Source: Reticulitermes speratus
Taxonomy: Eukaryota > Arthropoda > Insecta > Blattodea > Rhinotermitidae
Direction: 5' to 3'
Assembly (NCBI GenBank): GCA_021186555.1
Contig: JAJKFL010000011.1
Location: forward strand, 30,677,611 to 30,741,610
DNA length: 64,000 nucleotides
A model generated the notes under the pieces. It searched no databases. It saw only the letters and a program-made list of their open reading frames with translations, and had not been told where the DNA came from. The number at the start of each line of letters is the position of its first letter. Within the stretch, counting starts at the first letter, position 1. Below, in pieces: positions 45,670 through 59,353 of the stretch. Made by a program: the position numbers and the translations under genes.

Positions 45670-47200
45670 TTAACTGCAGTACTTTGAACTAGAATGTGTT
45701 GGACCCTGACTTGTGGGAAAATGGAATTGCAGTGAGCACTGCTGTCATGGAAAATGGTCTGAGAGAAGAGTAATGTGAATTGTCGGATAAAATAATGTCC
45801 ACGTATATGTTTTGTTTGCAGTTGTTGGATACAAATAAATGATGAATATATTGTCAAAAGTACAACTTCAGACATTTATAAATCGTAATTACTTATAGCA
45901 TTTAATTAGCTCCTACGCTGCTTGCTTAACGAGAACCCACCATTACTGGCCCTTATCAGATAATCTGTGCTCTCATCCGTGGACTCCTTTCCCACAGCCA
46001 ATGTTCGTGATCACAAATGATCTGGATTCTCAAATCAGGTCGAGCAGACCCATACTGGATAAGCTGTGGCGCAGACTATTAGTCGTGGGACTGAAGAGAG
46101 ACGTAGTGGTTGGATGTTGGTAGCTGAGATTGCCGATGTGAGTTTTTTCTTGTGTCTGCTGTTGGATTGCGGTTATGGGTACCTTTAGATGTAATATAAT
46201 AGTACACTTCTTCGAATTACTACTTTTTTATAAGTTACGTGATAAATCGAGTGTTGGGAACGTAGGGGAATAGTTGCTGGAGAGGTAAGCTAAGATGTTT
46301 TTTGTTTTGTAGACGTGAATGCATATAGCAAATCTCCTTTGTAAGCTTGTGTTTGAAGTGTAGATGAAGAATTGTTTGAGCCAGGTCAGGATAGTAAGTG
46401 AACGTTGTTGTCTTGTTGTGCAGGACTGTGTCCCATGATGCAGTGGAGATATGCAGACATGCCGCTACTAGATACTGCTGTGAAAAGGTGCTGTGTGTGG
46501 TTGCATGACCTCGTGGCAATAATTTCGACGGATTTAACCAATTCACCTTCGAAAACTGAGGTAACTACAAGATACTTAGCCACACAGTGTTATGTAGACG
46601 TGTATGAAGATTAATTATACCTTTGGATTATTCAGATTATTCAGATAATTTGTGGATTTGTCCAGGTTTTATTTTTGAGTCTTGTTAGTTTTTAATTTCT
46701 CAATAGCCATTTTCCTGTTACTGTCCTAGGACTAGATCTGTTCACAGGTGCATATCTTAACAAGTTTACTGTTTGTATGGTGTCCAGTGACAGAATAGCT
46801 CAGTTAAGAGGTCCATCAGGTTAGGTGCTTCTTTAAAAAATCGGACACTTCACAAAGTCCGGGGAAAAAAAGAAGGTTGTGTCAGTTAACTTCAGTCATG
46901 CTGTGTTTTCTCTTTTGTTTACACATGACAATTTGGCAATGCGGCCTTGGTTTGCCTCCGCATGGTCCGGTTGATAGTCACCCGGTTTGCTGCAGTATGG
47001 TTTGGTATTTGATACATGAATTTAAGAATGAAATTTAAGAAAAAAAGAACCTCTGCTTGTATTCGATTAAATACAGGAATCCCATGAAACTTTTAAGTCC
47101 ATTTCAGAACAGAAGGACAAGGGGCCACACTTTGAGTTTTCAGAACCAAAGGGGTTTGGGGTGGGAGGATTTCCTTCCTACTTTGAAATTGAAGTCTTAT

Positions 47201-49588
47201 CCACCGTAGGGATATCTTCTAAAGATGTGTGTACATACGCATCCAAGGGATATTTTCTAAAGATGTGTATACGTATGCACGGAAGGGATGTCTTCTCAAG
47301 ACGTGAGTACGTATCCACCCTAGGGATATATTCTAAAGATGTGTGTACATACGCATCGAAGGGATATTTTCTAAAGATGTGTATACGTATGCACCGAAGG
47401 GATGTCTTCTAAAGACGTGAGTACATATCCACCCTAGGGATATCTTATAAAGAAGTCAGTATGTTTCCACCCTAGGGACATTTTATAAAGATGTATGTAC
47501 GTATCCACCCTACGGATATCTTCTAAATACGTCTGTATGTATCCATCCAAGGGATATCTTCTAAAATACGTGTGTGTGTATGCATCCAAGGGATATTTTC
47601 TAAGGATGTGTGTACGTATGCACCGAAGGGATGTCTTCTAAAGACGTGTACGTATCCACCCTAGGGATATCTTCTAAAGACATGTGTACGTATCCATCCA
47701 AGGGATATTTTCTAAGGATGTGTATACGTATGCACCGAAGGGATGTCTTCTAAAGACGTGAGTACGTATTCACCCTAGGGATATCTTATAAAGAAGTGAG
47801 TATGTTTCCACCCTAGGGACATTTTCTAAAGATGTATGTACATATCCATCCAAGAGATATCTTCTAAAGACGTGTGTACGTATGCATCCAAGGGATATTT
47901 TCTAAGGATGTGTATATGTATGCACGGAAGGGGTGTCTTCTAAAGACGTGAGTACGTATCCACCCTAGGGATATATTCTAAAGATGTGTGTACATACGCA
48001 TCGAAGGGATATTTTCTAAAGATGTGTATACGTATGCACAGAAGGGATGTCTTCTAAAGACGTGAGTACATATCCACCCTAGGGATATCTTATAAAGAAG
48101 TCAGTACGTTTCCACCCTAGGGACATTTTCTAAAGATGTAGGTACATATCCACCCTAAGGATATCTTCTAAAGACGTGTGTACGTATCCATCCTAGGGAT
48201 ATCTTCTAAAGTCTTGTGTACGTATCCATCCAAGGGATATTTTCTAAGGATGTGTATACGTATGCACCGAAGGGATGCCTTCTAAAGACGTGAGTACGTA
48301 TGCACCCTAGGGATATCGTATAAAGAAGTGAGTACATTTCCTCCCTGGGGACATTTTCTAAAGACGTGTGTACGTATCCACCCTAGGGATATCTTCTAAA
48401 GAGGTGTGCGTATCCATCCAAGGGATATTTTCTAAGGATGTGTATACGTATGCACCGAAGGGATGTCTTCTAAAGACGTCAGTACGTATCCACCCCAGGG
48501 ATATCTTATAAAGAAGTGAGTACGTTTCCACCCTAGGGACATTTTCTAAAGATGTATGTACGTATCCACCCTACGGATATCTTCTAAAGTCTTGTGTACG
48601 TATCCATCCAAGGGATATTTTCTAAGGATGTGTATACGTATGCACCGAAGGGATGTATTCTAAAGACGTGAGTACGTATCCACCCTAGGGATATCTTATA
48701 AAGAAGTGAGTACGTTTCCACCCGAGGGACATTTTCTAAAGGTGTATTGTACGTATCCACCCTACGGATATCTTCTAAAGACGTCTGTACGTATCCATCC
48801 AAGGGATATCTTCTAAACTACGTGTGTGTGTATGCATCCAAGGGATATTTTCTAAGGATGTGTATACGTATGCACCGAAGGGATGTCTTCTAAAGACGTG
48901 AGTACATATCCACCCTAGGGATATCTTATAAAGTAGTCAGTACGTTTCCACCCTAGGGACATTTTATAAAGATGTATGTACGTATCCACCCTACGAATAT
49001 CTTCTAAAGACGTGTACGTATCCACCCTAGGTATATCTTCTAAAGACATGTGTACGTATCCATCCAAGGGATATTTTCTAAGGATGTGTATACGTATGCA
49101 CCGAAGGGATGTATTCTAAAGACATGAGTACGTATCCACCCTAGGAATATCTTATAAAGAAATGAGGACGTTTCCACCCTAGGAACATTTTCTAAAGATG
49201 TATGTACGTATCCACCCTACGGATATCTTCTAAGGACGTGTGTACGTATCCATCCAAGGGATATCTTCTAAAAGACGTGTGTATGTATGCATCCAAGGGG
49301 TATTTTCTAAGGATGTGTATCCGTATGCACCGAAGGGATGTCTTCTAAAGACGTTAGTACGTATCCACCCCAGGGATATCTTATAAAGAAGTGAGTACGT
49401 TTCCACCCTAGGGACATTTTCTAAAGATGTATATACGTATCCACCCTACGGATATCTTCTAAAGACGTGTGTACGTATGCATCCAAGGGATATTTTCTAA
49501 AGATATGTATACGTATGCGCTGAATGATTGTCTTCTAAAGACGTATGTATCCATCCAAGGGATATTTTCTAAAGATGTTTATACGTAT
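47201..49588. repeat. 38-bp satellite block 4
   Basis: About 63 clean monomers, with very few indels, in the standard higher-order order. Its last monomers share private variants (ATGCGCTGAATGATTG, TTTATACGTATATG) with block 5. Confidence 0.93.
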
Positions 49589-52500
49589 ATGTTCTATTCA
49601 TATGATGTTTAGGGTGAAGAGATTAATGTGAAGCATTTGCAATCAAAATCTGCACTTGTGGCTGAGTACACTGTAAGGTTTCTGCTTGTATATCCTGCAC
49701 CAAATTGTTACAGCAGTTTTAGTATTATCGTCAGACTGTTTAAAATTCATAGGTGAAATATTGTAATATCAATCTACTTATGTTGTTGAACACACTGTCA
49801 GTTTCTTTTAAATTTTGCATTTCTTCGTATTTAGAGCATTTTTAGTAAAGGGTTGCATCTTTGTGGGGGAAATTTTTAAATGTCCTCTGCGCATAGATTA
49901 AGGGTCCTTTTAAATGCACACCATTGCTGAAGGGTTAAAGCCTATTTCTAACCATGTGTACCACCAGCCTTAAAGCTAAAATCTCTGCATTTTGTCCACA
50001 CAAGGGATTTGTGTTCTGCATGACTGTCACAACAAACGGCTGTTATTTCCCTACACAGCATTAACCAAGTGGTCTTTATAATAGAATGATGTTGTATTAT
50101 TTAGTAAATCACTGGCAAACACAACTATACCTTTATTATGTAACAGTAAGCTACATGTAGCTTATTGTTACATAATAAATGTACAGTTTTGTTTGCCAGT
50201 GTTTACTAATTAATAAGTTAATTTTACTTTTTGTTCACCGTGCATCTTAGTATCAGTATGTACTCATTTAACCTATGATTGCACTATTTATATTCAATTA
50301 TCACTCACTAGTACCCTACATATGTTTCGGCCCTGTTGTGGCCATCATCAGTGGCAACCTATTATATATATACACCTCACATTGAGCTGTCCAATTTGAC
50401 ACTGTTATTTCATATTGTCTTGTCGATGTTATTACCTTACTGAAAGTTTGTATGCGCTGCACTTTGTAGGGTGTGACGTTAGTAGTGTACTGAGATCGTC
50501 GTATTTTCCAATACCATATTTCACTGTTAAAACTGTTGAAACTTTACACTGAAAATTTGTATGCACTGCACTTTGTAGGTTGTCATGTTAATCGTCTACT
50601 GAGATCGTTGTATTTTTTAAAACCATATTTCACTGTTAAAACGTTGGTTTGTCTCTACTGTAGTGCATGTTCTATGATGTGGTGAGATGCTGCGGTGTTG
50701 ATGTTGCACGTGTTGCTTATATTCCGTATTCGTTTGTGTGTGTATATATATAATAGGTTGCCCCTGATGATGGCCACAACGGCATAATCCACACCAAGGA
50801 AAACAAGAAATTATGCATGTTCTAAATGGAGGTTAATTAACAACTTATTTCAAACTTTCAACTTGAAAAGGAATACTGTCTTCAGTTCCAATAATAATTT
50901 TAATATTCAGTGTTAAACCTAACATAATTTTACATAATTTCAGCATAACCACAGATGCTTCGTCATAACTATATTGAGAAAATTTCACGACACTATAAAA
51001 ACTTAAACCTTATGTGAATAAATGAGATGTCATTCTTGATCACTGGTCACTTGCGTTCCTTAAGCTTGCTTAACGCGTGGAAATGGCTTACAATGAACAT
51101 GTTTTCTGCGAGCTGGAGGTACAAATTTCCTGCACCTTCGTTAAATATGATCCATTAGAACCTAATATTAACTGCAGTACTTTGAACTAGAATGTGTTGG
51201 ACCCTGACTTGTGGGAAAATGGAATTGCAGTGAGCACTGCTGTCATGGAAAATGGTCTGAGAGAAGAGTAATGTGAATTGTCGGATAAAATAATGTCCAT
51301 GTATATGTTTTGTTTGCAGTTGTTGGATACAAATAAATGATGAATATATTGTCAAAAGTACAACTTCAGACATTTATAAATCGTAATTACTTATAGCATT
51401 TAATTAGCTCCTACGCTGCTTGCTTAACGAGAACCCACCATTACTGGCCCTTATCAGATAATCTGTGCTCTCATCCGTGGACTCCTTTCCCACAGCCAAT
51501 GTTTGTGATCACAAATGATCTGGATTCTCAAATCAGGTCGAGCAGACCCATACTGGATAAGCTGTGGCGCAGACTATTAGTCGTGGGACTGAAGAGAGAC
51601 GTAGTGGTTGAATGTTGGTAGCTGAGATTGCCGATGTGAGTTTTTTCTTGTGTCTGCTGTTGGATTGCGGTTATGGGTACCTTTAGATGTAATATAATAG
51701 TACACTTCTTCGAATTACTACTTTTTTATAAGTTACGTGATAAATCGAGTGTTGGGAACGTAGGGGAATAGTTGCTGGAGAGGTAAGCTAAGATGTTTTT
51801 TGTTTTGTAGACGTGAATGCATATAGCAAATCTCCTTTGTAAGCTTGTGTTTGAAGTGTAGATGAAGAATTGTTTGAGCCAGGTCAGGATAGTAAGTGAA
51901 CGTTGTTGTCTTGTTGTGCAGGACTGTGTCCCATGATGCAGTGGAGATATGCAGACATGCCGCTACTAGATACTGCTGTGAAAAGGTGCTGTGTGTGGTT
52001 GCGTGACCTCGTGGCAATAATTTCGACGGATTTAACCAATTCACCTTCGAAAACTGAGGTAACTACAAGATACTTTGCCACACAGTGTTATGTAGACGTG
52101 TATGAAGATTAATTATACCTTTGGATTATTCAGATTATTCAGATAATTTGTGGATTTGTCCAGGTTTTATTTTTGAGTCTTGTTAGTTTTTAATTTCTCA
52201 ATAGCCATTTTCCTGTTACTGTCCTAGGACTAGATCTGTTCACAGGTGCATATCTTAACAAGTTTACTGTTTGTATGGTGTCCAGTGACAGAATAGCTCA
52301 GTTAAGAGGTCCATCAGGTTAGGTGCTTCTTTAAAAAATCGGACACTTCACAAAGTCCGGGGAAAAAAAAGAAGGTTGTGTCAGTTAACTTCAGTCATGC
52401 TGTGTTTTCTCTTTTGTTTACACATGACAATTTGGCAATGCGGCCTTGGTTTGCCTCCGCATGGTCCGGTTGATAGTCACCCGGTTTGCTGCAGTATGGT

Positions 52501-52698
52501 TTGGTATTTGATACATGAATTTAAGAATGAAATTTAAGAAAAAAAGAACCTCTGCTTGTATTCGATTAAATACAGGAATCCCATGAAACTTTTAAGTCCA
52601 TTTCAGAACAGAAGGACAAGGGGCCACACTTTGAGTTTTCAGAACCAAAGGGGTTTGGGTGGGAGGATTTCCTTCCTACTTTGAAATTGAAGTCTTAT
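49589..52698. repeat. Spacer copy 4
   Basis: Full-length spacer. Private variants shared with copy 5 include TTGTGGGGGAAAT in place of the longer G run, CTCTGCGCATAG, GGGTTAAAGCC and GACTGTCAC. Palindrome at 50102-50208, hammerhead-like string at 50324-50351 (minus) and its partner near 50763. Confidence 0.92.
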
Positions 52699-55600
52699 CC
52701 ACCGTAGGGATATATTCTAAAGATGTGTGTACATACGCATCGAAGGGATATTTTCTAAAGATGTGTATACGTATGCACCGAAGGGATGTCTTCTAAAGAC
52801 GTGAGTACATATCCACCCTAGGGATATCTTCTAAAGAGTTACGTATGTCATCCCAAGGGATATTTTCTAAAGATGTGTATTACGTATGCACCGTAAGGAT
52901 GTCTTCTAAAGACGTGAGTACGTATCCACCCTAGGGATATCTTATAAAGAAGTCGTATGTTTCCACCTAGGGAATTTTTAAAGTTGTATGTACGTATCAC
53001 CCGAAGGATTCTTCTAAAGACGTGGTACGTATCCACCCTAGGGATATCTTCTAAAGAGTGTACGTATCCATCCAAGGGATATTTTCTAAAGGATGTGTAT
53101 ACGTATGCACCAAGGGATTCTTCTAAAGACGTGTGTACGTATCCATCCAAGGGATATTTTTAAAGAGTGAGTATCGTTCACAAGGGAATTCTTCTAAAGA
53201 TGTAGTACTATCCACCCTAGGGATATCTTCTAAAGAGTCAGTACGTTTCCACCCAGGGATATTTTCTAAGATGTGTATATTCACCGAAGGATTCTTCTAA
53301 AGACGTGGTACGTATCCACCCTAGGGATTATTTCTAAAGATGTGTGTCGTATCATCCAAGGGATATTTTCTAAGGATGTGTATACGTATGCACGAAGGGA
53401 TGTCTTCTAAAGACGTGAGTACGTATCCACCCTAGGGATATCTTATAAAGAAGTAGTACGTTTCCACCCTGAGGGACATATTTCTAAAGAGTGTGTTACG
53501 TATCCACCCTAGGGATATCTTCTAAAGTCTTGTGTACTATCCATCCAAGGATATTTTCTAAGGATGTGTATACGTATGCACCGAAGGGATGTCTTCTAAA
53601 GACGTGAGTACGTATGCACCAGGATATTTTAAGAGATGAGTACATTTCCACGCTAGGGAATTTTCTAAAGACGTGGTACGTATCCACCCTAGGGATATCT
53701 TCTAAAGAGTGTGCGAAATCCATCCAAGGGATATTTTCTAAGGATGTGTATACGTATGCACACGAAGGGATGTCTTCTAAAGACGTGAGTACGTATCCAC
53801 CCTAGGGATATCTTATAAAGAAGTGAGTACTTTCCACCCTAGGGACATTTTCTAAAGATGTATGTACGTATCCACCCTAGGATATCTTCTAAAGACGTGT
53901 GTACGTATCCATCCAGGGATATTTCTAAGGTGTGTTACGTATGCACCGAAGGGATTTTCTAAGATGTGTAGTACGTATGCACCGAGGGATTCTTATAAAG
54001 AAGTGAGTACGTTCCACCCAGGGAATTTCTATAAGAATGATGTACGTATCCACCTAGGACATTCTTCTAAAGACGTGTGTACGTATCCACCAAGGGATAT
54101 CTTCTAAATACGTGTGTGCTGTATGCATCCAAGGGATATTTTCTAAGGATGTGTATACGTATGCACCGAAGGGATGTCTTCTAAAGACGTGAGTACTATC
54201 CACCCTAGGGATATCTTATAAAGATAGTCAGTACGTTTCCACCCGGGACATTTTTAAAGATGTATGTACGTATCCACCCTACGATATCTTCTAAAGACGT
54301 GTACGTATCCATCCTAGGTATATCTTCTAAAAACGTGTGTACGTATCATCCAAGGGATATTTTCTGAGGATGTGTATACGTATGCACCGAAGGGATGTAT
54401 TCTAAAGACTGAGTACTATCCACCCTAGGAATATCTTATAAAGAATGAGACGTTTCCACCCTAGGGACATTTTTAAAGATGTATGTACGTATCCACCCTA
54501 CGGATATCTTCTAAAGGACGGTGTACGTATCCATCCTAGGATATCTTCTAAAGACTTTGTACGTATCATCCAAGGGATATTTTCTAGGATGTGTATCCGT
54601 ATGCACCGAAGGGATGTCATTCTAAAGACGTTAGTACGTATCCACCCTAGGATATCTTATAAAGAATGAGTACGTTTCCACCCTAGGGACATTTTCTAAA
54701 GATGTAGGTACATATCCACCCTAGGATATCTTCTAAAGGACGTGTGTACGTATCCATCCAGGGATATCTTCTAAAGTCTGTGTGTACGTATCCATCCAAG
54801 GGATATTTTCTAAGGATGTGTATACGTATGCACCGAAGGGATGCTTCTAAAGACGTGAGTACGTATGCCACCCTAGGGATATCTTATAAAGAAGTGAGTA
54901 CGATTTCCTCCCTGGGACATTTTCTAAAGATGTGTGTACGTATCCACCCTAGGATATCTTCTAAAGAGGTGTGACGTATCCATCCAAGGGATATTTTCTA
55001 AGGATGTGTATACGTATGCACCGAAGGGATGCCTTCTAAAGACGTCAGTACGTATCCCACCCCAGGGATATCTATAAAGAAGTGAGTACATTTCCACCCT
55101 AGGGACATTTTCAAAAGATGTAGTACGTATCCACCCTACGGATATCTTCTAAAGTCTTGTGTGGTATCCATCCAAGGGATATTTTCTAAGGATGTGTATA
55201 CGTATACGAAATGCCAAACGTAGATCCAGGGATATTTTAAAGACGTGAGTACGTTCCACCCTAGGGAATTTTTAAAGATGTGAGTACGTTTCCACCCTAG
55301 GGACATTTCTAAAGTTGTTGTACGTATCCACCTAAGGATATTTCTAAAGATGTGTACGTATCCATCCAAGGGATTTTCTAAAACTGAGTGTTTGGTTATG
55401 AATCTCCAAGGGAATTTTCTAAGGAGTTGAAACGTATGCACCAAGGATATCTTCTAAAGACGTTGGTACTATCCACCAAGGGATATCTTCTAAACGTAGT
55501 CAGTTCGTTTCACCAGGGAATTTTTAAAGATGTTGTATACGTATCCACCCTAACGGAATGTCTTCTAAAGACGTGAGTACGTATCCACCCTAGGTATATC

Positions 55601-56248
55601 TTTAAAGAGTGTACGTATCCACCAAGGGATATTTTTAAGGAGTGTATACGTATCCACGAATGATTATTCTAAAGACGTGTACGTATCCACCCTAGGTATA
55701 TCTTCTAAAGACATGTGTACGTATCCATCCAAGGGATATTTTCTAAGGATGTGTATACGTATGCACCGAAGGGATGTATTCTAAAACTGAGTACGTATCC
55801 ACCCTAGGAATATCTTATAAAGAATGAGACGTTTCCACCCTAGGAACATTTTCTAAAGATGTATGTACGTATCCACCCTACGGATATCTTCTAAGGACGT
55901 GTGTACGTATCCATCCAAGGGATATCTTCTAAAAGACGTGTGTATGTATGCATCCAAGGGGTATTTTCTAAGGATGTGTATCCGTATGCACCGAATGGAT
56001 GTCTTCTAAAGACGTTAGTACGTATCCACCCCAGGGATATCTTATAAAGAAGTGAGTACGTTTCCACCCTAGGGACATTTTCTAAAGATGTATTACGTAT
56101 CCACCCTACGGATATCTTCTAAAGACGTGTGTACGTATGCATCCAAGGGATATTTTCTAAAGATATGTATACGTATGCGCTGAATGATTGTCTTCTAAAG
56201 ACGTATGTATCCATCCAAGGGATATTTTCTAAAGATGTTTATACGTAT
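52699..56248. repeat. 38-bp satellite block 5 (indel-rich)
   Basis: About 93 monomers. From about 52830 to 55690 most monomers miss one or more bases (for example CACCTAGGGAATTTTTAAAG, GTACTATCCACC, AAAGAGTGTACG), while both ends are clean. The same monomer order can still be followed. Confidence 0.9.
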
Positions 56249-59200
56249 ATGTTCTATTCATATGATGTTTAGGTGAAGAGATTAATGTGAAGCATTTGCA
56301 ATCAAAGTCTGCACTTGTGGCTGAGTACACTGTAAGGTTTCTGCTTGTATATCCTGCACCAAATTGTTACAACAGTTTTAGTATTATCGTCAGACTGTTT
56401 AAAATTCATAGGTGAAATTTTTGTAATATCAATCTACTTATGTTGTTGAACACACTGTCAGTTTCTTTTAAATTTTGCATTTCTTCGTATTTAGAGCATT
56501 TTTAGTAAAGGGTTGCATCTTTGTGGGGGAAATTTTTAAATGTCCTCTGCGCATAGATTAAGGGTCCTTTTAAATGCACACCATTGCTGAAGGGTTAAAG
56601 CCTATTTCTAACCATGTGTACCACCAGCCTTAAAGCTAAAATCTCTGCATTTTGTCCACACAAGGGATTTGTGTTCTGCATGACTGTCACAACAAACGGC
56701 TGTTATTTCCCTACACAGCATTAACCAAGTGGTCTTTATAATAGAATGATGTTGTATTATTTAGTAAATCACTGGCAAACACAACTATACCTTTATTATG
56801 TAACAGTAAGCTACATGTAGCTTATTGTTACATAATAAATGTACAGTTTTGTTTGCCAGTGATTTTACTAATTAATAAGTTAATTTTACTTTTTGTTCAC
56901 CGTGCATCTTAGTATCAGTATGTACTCATTTAACCTATGATTGCACTATTTATATTCAATTATCACTCACTAGTACCCTACATATGTTTCGGCCCTGTTG
57001 TGGCCATCATCAGTGGCAACCTATTATATATATACACCTCACATTGAGCTGTCCAATTTGACACTGTTATTTCATATTGTCTTGTCGATGTTATTACCTT
57101 ACTGAAAGTTTGTATGCGCTGCACTTTGTAGGGTGTGACGTTAGTAGTCTACTGAGATCGTCGTATTTTCCAATACCATATTTCACTGTTAAAACTGTTG
57201 AAACTTTACACTGAAAATTTGTATGCACTGCACTTTGTAGGTGTCATGTTAATTCTACTGAGATCGTTGTATTTTTTAAAACCATATTTCACTGTTAAAA
57301 CGTTGGTTTGTCTCTACTGTAGTGCATGTTCTATGATGTGGTGAGATGCTGCGGTGTTGATGTTGCACGTGTTGCTTATATTCCGTATTCGTTGTGTGTG
57401 TATATATATAATAGGTTGCCCCTGATGATGGCCACAACGGCATAATCCACACCAAGGAAAACAAGAAATTATGCATGTTCTAAATGGAGGTTAATTAACA
57501 ACTTATTTCAAACTTTCAACTTGAAAAGGAATACTGTCTTCAGTTCCAATAATAATTTTAATATTCAGTGTTAAACCTAACATAATTTTACATAATTTCA
57601 GCGTAACCACAGATGCTTGTCATAACTATATTGAGAAAATTTCACGACACTATAAAAACTTAAACCTTATGTGAATAAATGAGATGTCATTCTTGATCAC
57701 TGGTCACTTGCGTTCCTTAAGCTTGCTTAACGCGTGGAAATGGCTTACAATGAACATGTTTCTGCGAGCTGGAGGTACAAATTTCCTGCACCTTCGTTAA
57801 ATATGATCCATTAGAACCTAATATTAACTGCAGTACTTTGAACTAGAATGTGTTGGACCCTGACTTGTGGGAAAATGGAATTGCAGTGAGCACTGCTGTC
57901 ATGGAAAATGGTCTGAGAGAAGAGTAATGTGAATTGTCGGATAAAATAATGTCCATGTATATGTTTTGTTTGCAGTTGTTGGATACAAATAAATGATGAA
58001 TATATTGTCAAAAGTACAACTTCAGACATTTATAAATCGTAATTACTTATAGCATTTAATTAGCTCCTACGCTGCTTGCTTAACGAGAACCCACCATTAC
58101 TGGCCCTTATCAGATAATCTGTGCTCTCATCCGTGGACTCCTTTCCCACAGCCAATGGTTGTGATCACAAATGATCTGGATTCTCAAATCAGGTCGAGCA
58201 GACCCATACTGGATAAGCTGTGGCGCAGACTATTAGTCGTGGGACTGAAGAGAGACGTAGTGGTTGAATGTTGGTAGCTGAGATTGCCGATGTGAGTTTT
58301 TTCTTGTGTCTGCTGTTGGATTGCGGTTATGGGTACCTTTAGATGTAATATAATAGTACACTTCTTCGAATTACTACTTTTTTATAAGTTACGTGATAAA
58401 TCGAGTGTTGGGAACGTAGGGGAATAGTTGCTGGAGAGGTAAGCTAAGATGTTTTTTGTTTTGTAGACGTGAATGCATATAGCAAATCTCCTTTGTAAGC
58501 TTGTGTTTGAAGTGTAGATGAAGAATTGTTTGAGCCAGGTCAGGATAGTAAGTGAACGTTGTTGTCTTGTTGTGCAGGACTGTGTCCCATGATGCAGTGG
58601 AGATATGCAGACATGCCGCTACTAGATACTGCTGTGAAAAGGTGCTGTGTGTGGTTGCGTGACCTCGTGGCAATAATTTCGACGGATTTAACCAATTCAC
58701 CTTCGAAAACTGAGGTAACTACAAGATACTTTGCCACACAGTGTTATGTAGACGTGTATGAAGATTAATTATACCTTTGGATTATTCAGATTATTCAGAT
58801 AATTTGTGGATTTGTCCAGGTTTTATTTTTGAGTCTTGTTAGTTTTTAATTTCTCAATAGCCATTTTCCTGTTACTGTCCTAGGACTAGATCTGTTCACA
58901 GGTGCATATCTTAACAAGTTTACTGTTTGTATGGTGTCCAGTGACAGAATAGCTCAGTTAAGAGGTCCATCAGGTTAGGTGCTTCTTTAAAAAATCGGAC
59001 ACTTCACAAAGTCCGGGGAAAAAAAAGAAGGTTGTGTCAGTTAACTTCAGTCATGCTGTGTTTTCTCTTTTGTTTACACATGACAATTTGGCAATGCGGC
59101 CTTGGTTTGCCTCCGCATGGTCCGGTTGATAGTCACCCGGTTGCTGCAGTATGGTTTGGTATTTGATACATGAATTTAAGAATGAAATTTAAGAAAGAAA

Positions 59201-59353
59201 GAACCTCTGCTTGTATTGATTAAATACAGGAATCCCATGAAACTTTTAAGTCCATTTCAGAACAGAAGGACAAGGGGCCACACTTTGAGTTTTCAGAACC
59301 AAAGGGGTTTGGGGTGGGAGGATTTCCTTCCTACTTTGAAATTGAAGTCTTAT
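56249..59353. repeat. Spacer copy 5
   Basis: Full-length spacer closest to copy 4, but with scattered single-base losses (TTTAGGTGAAG near 56271, ATGCTTGTCATAAC near 57612, CCCGGTTGCTGC near 59136). Palindrome at 56762-56870, hammerhead-like string at 56986-57013 (minus). Confidence 0.92.

Larger units (their letters stand above)
39891..47200. repeat. Spacer copy 3, interrupted by a LINE
   Basis: Full-length spacer, nearly identical to copy 2 in its first 1.48 kb (shared TGCGTAGATTAAGG), split by the LINE at 41475-45669. The flanking host sequence is GAACCTAATATTA before and TTAACTGCAGTACTTTG after, as in uninterrupted copies. Hammerhead-like string at 40632-40659 (minus). Confidence 0.9.

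Noticed and set aside
45187-45687. Plus-strand 166-codon frame inside the LINE
   Set aside because: It is the antisense shadow of the ORF1/ORF2 coding strand.
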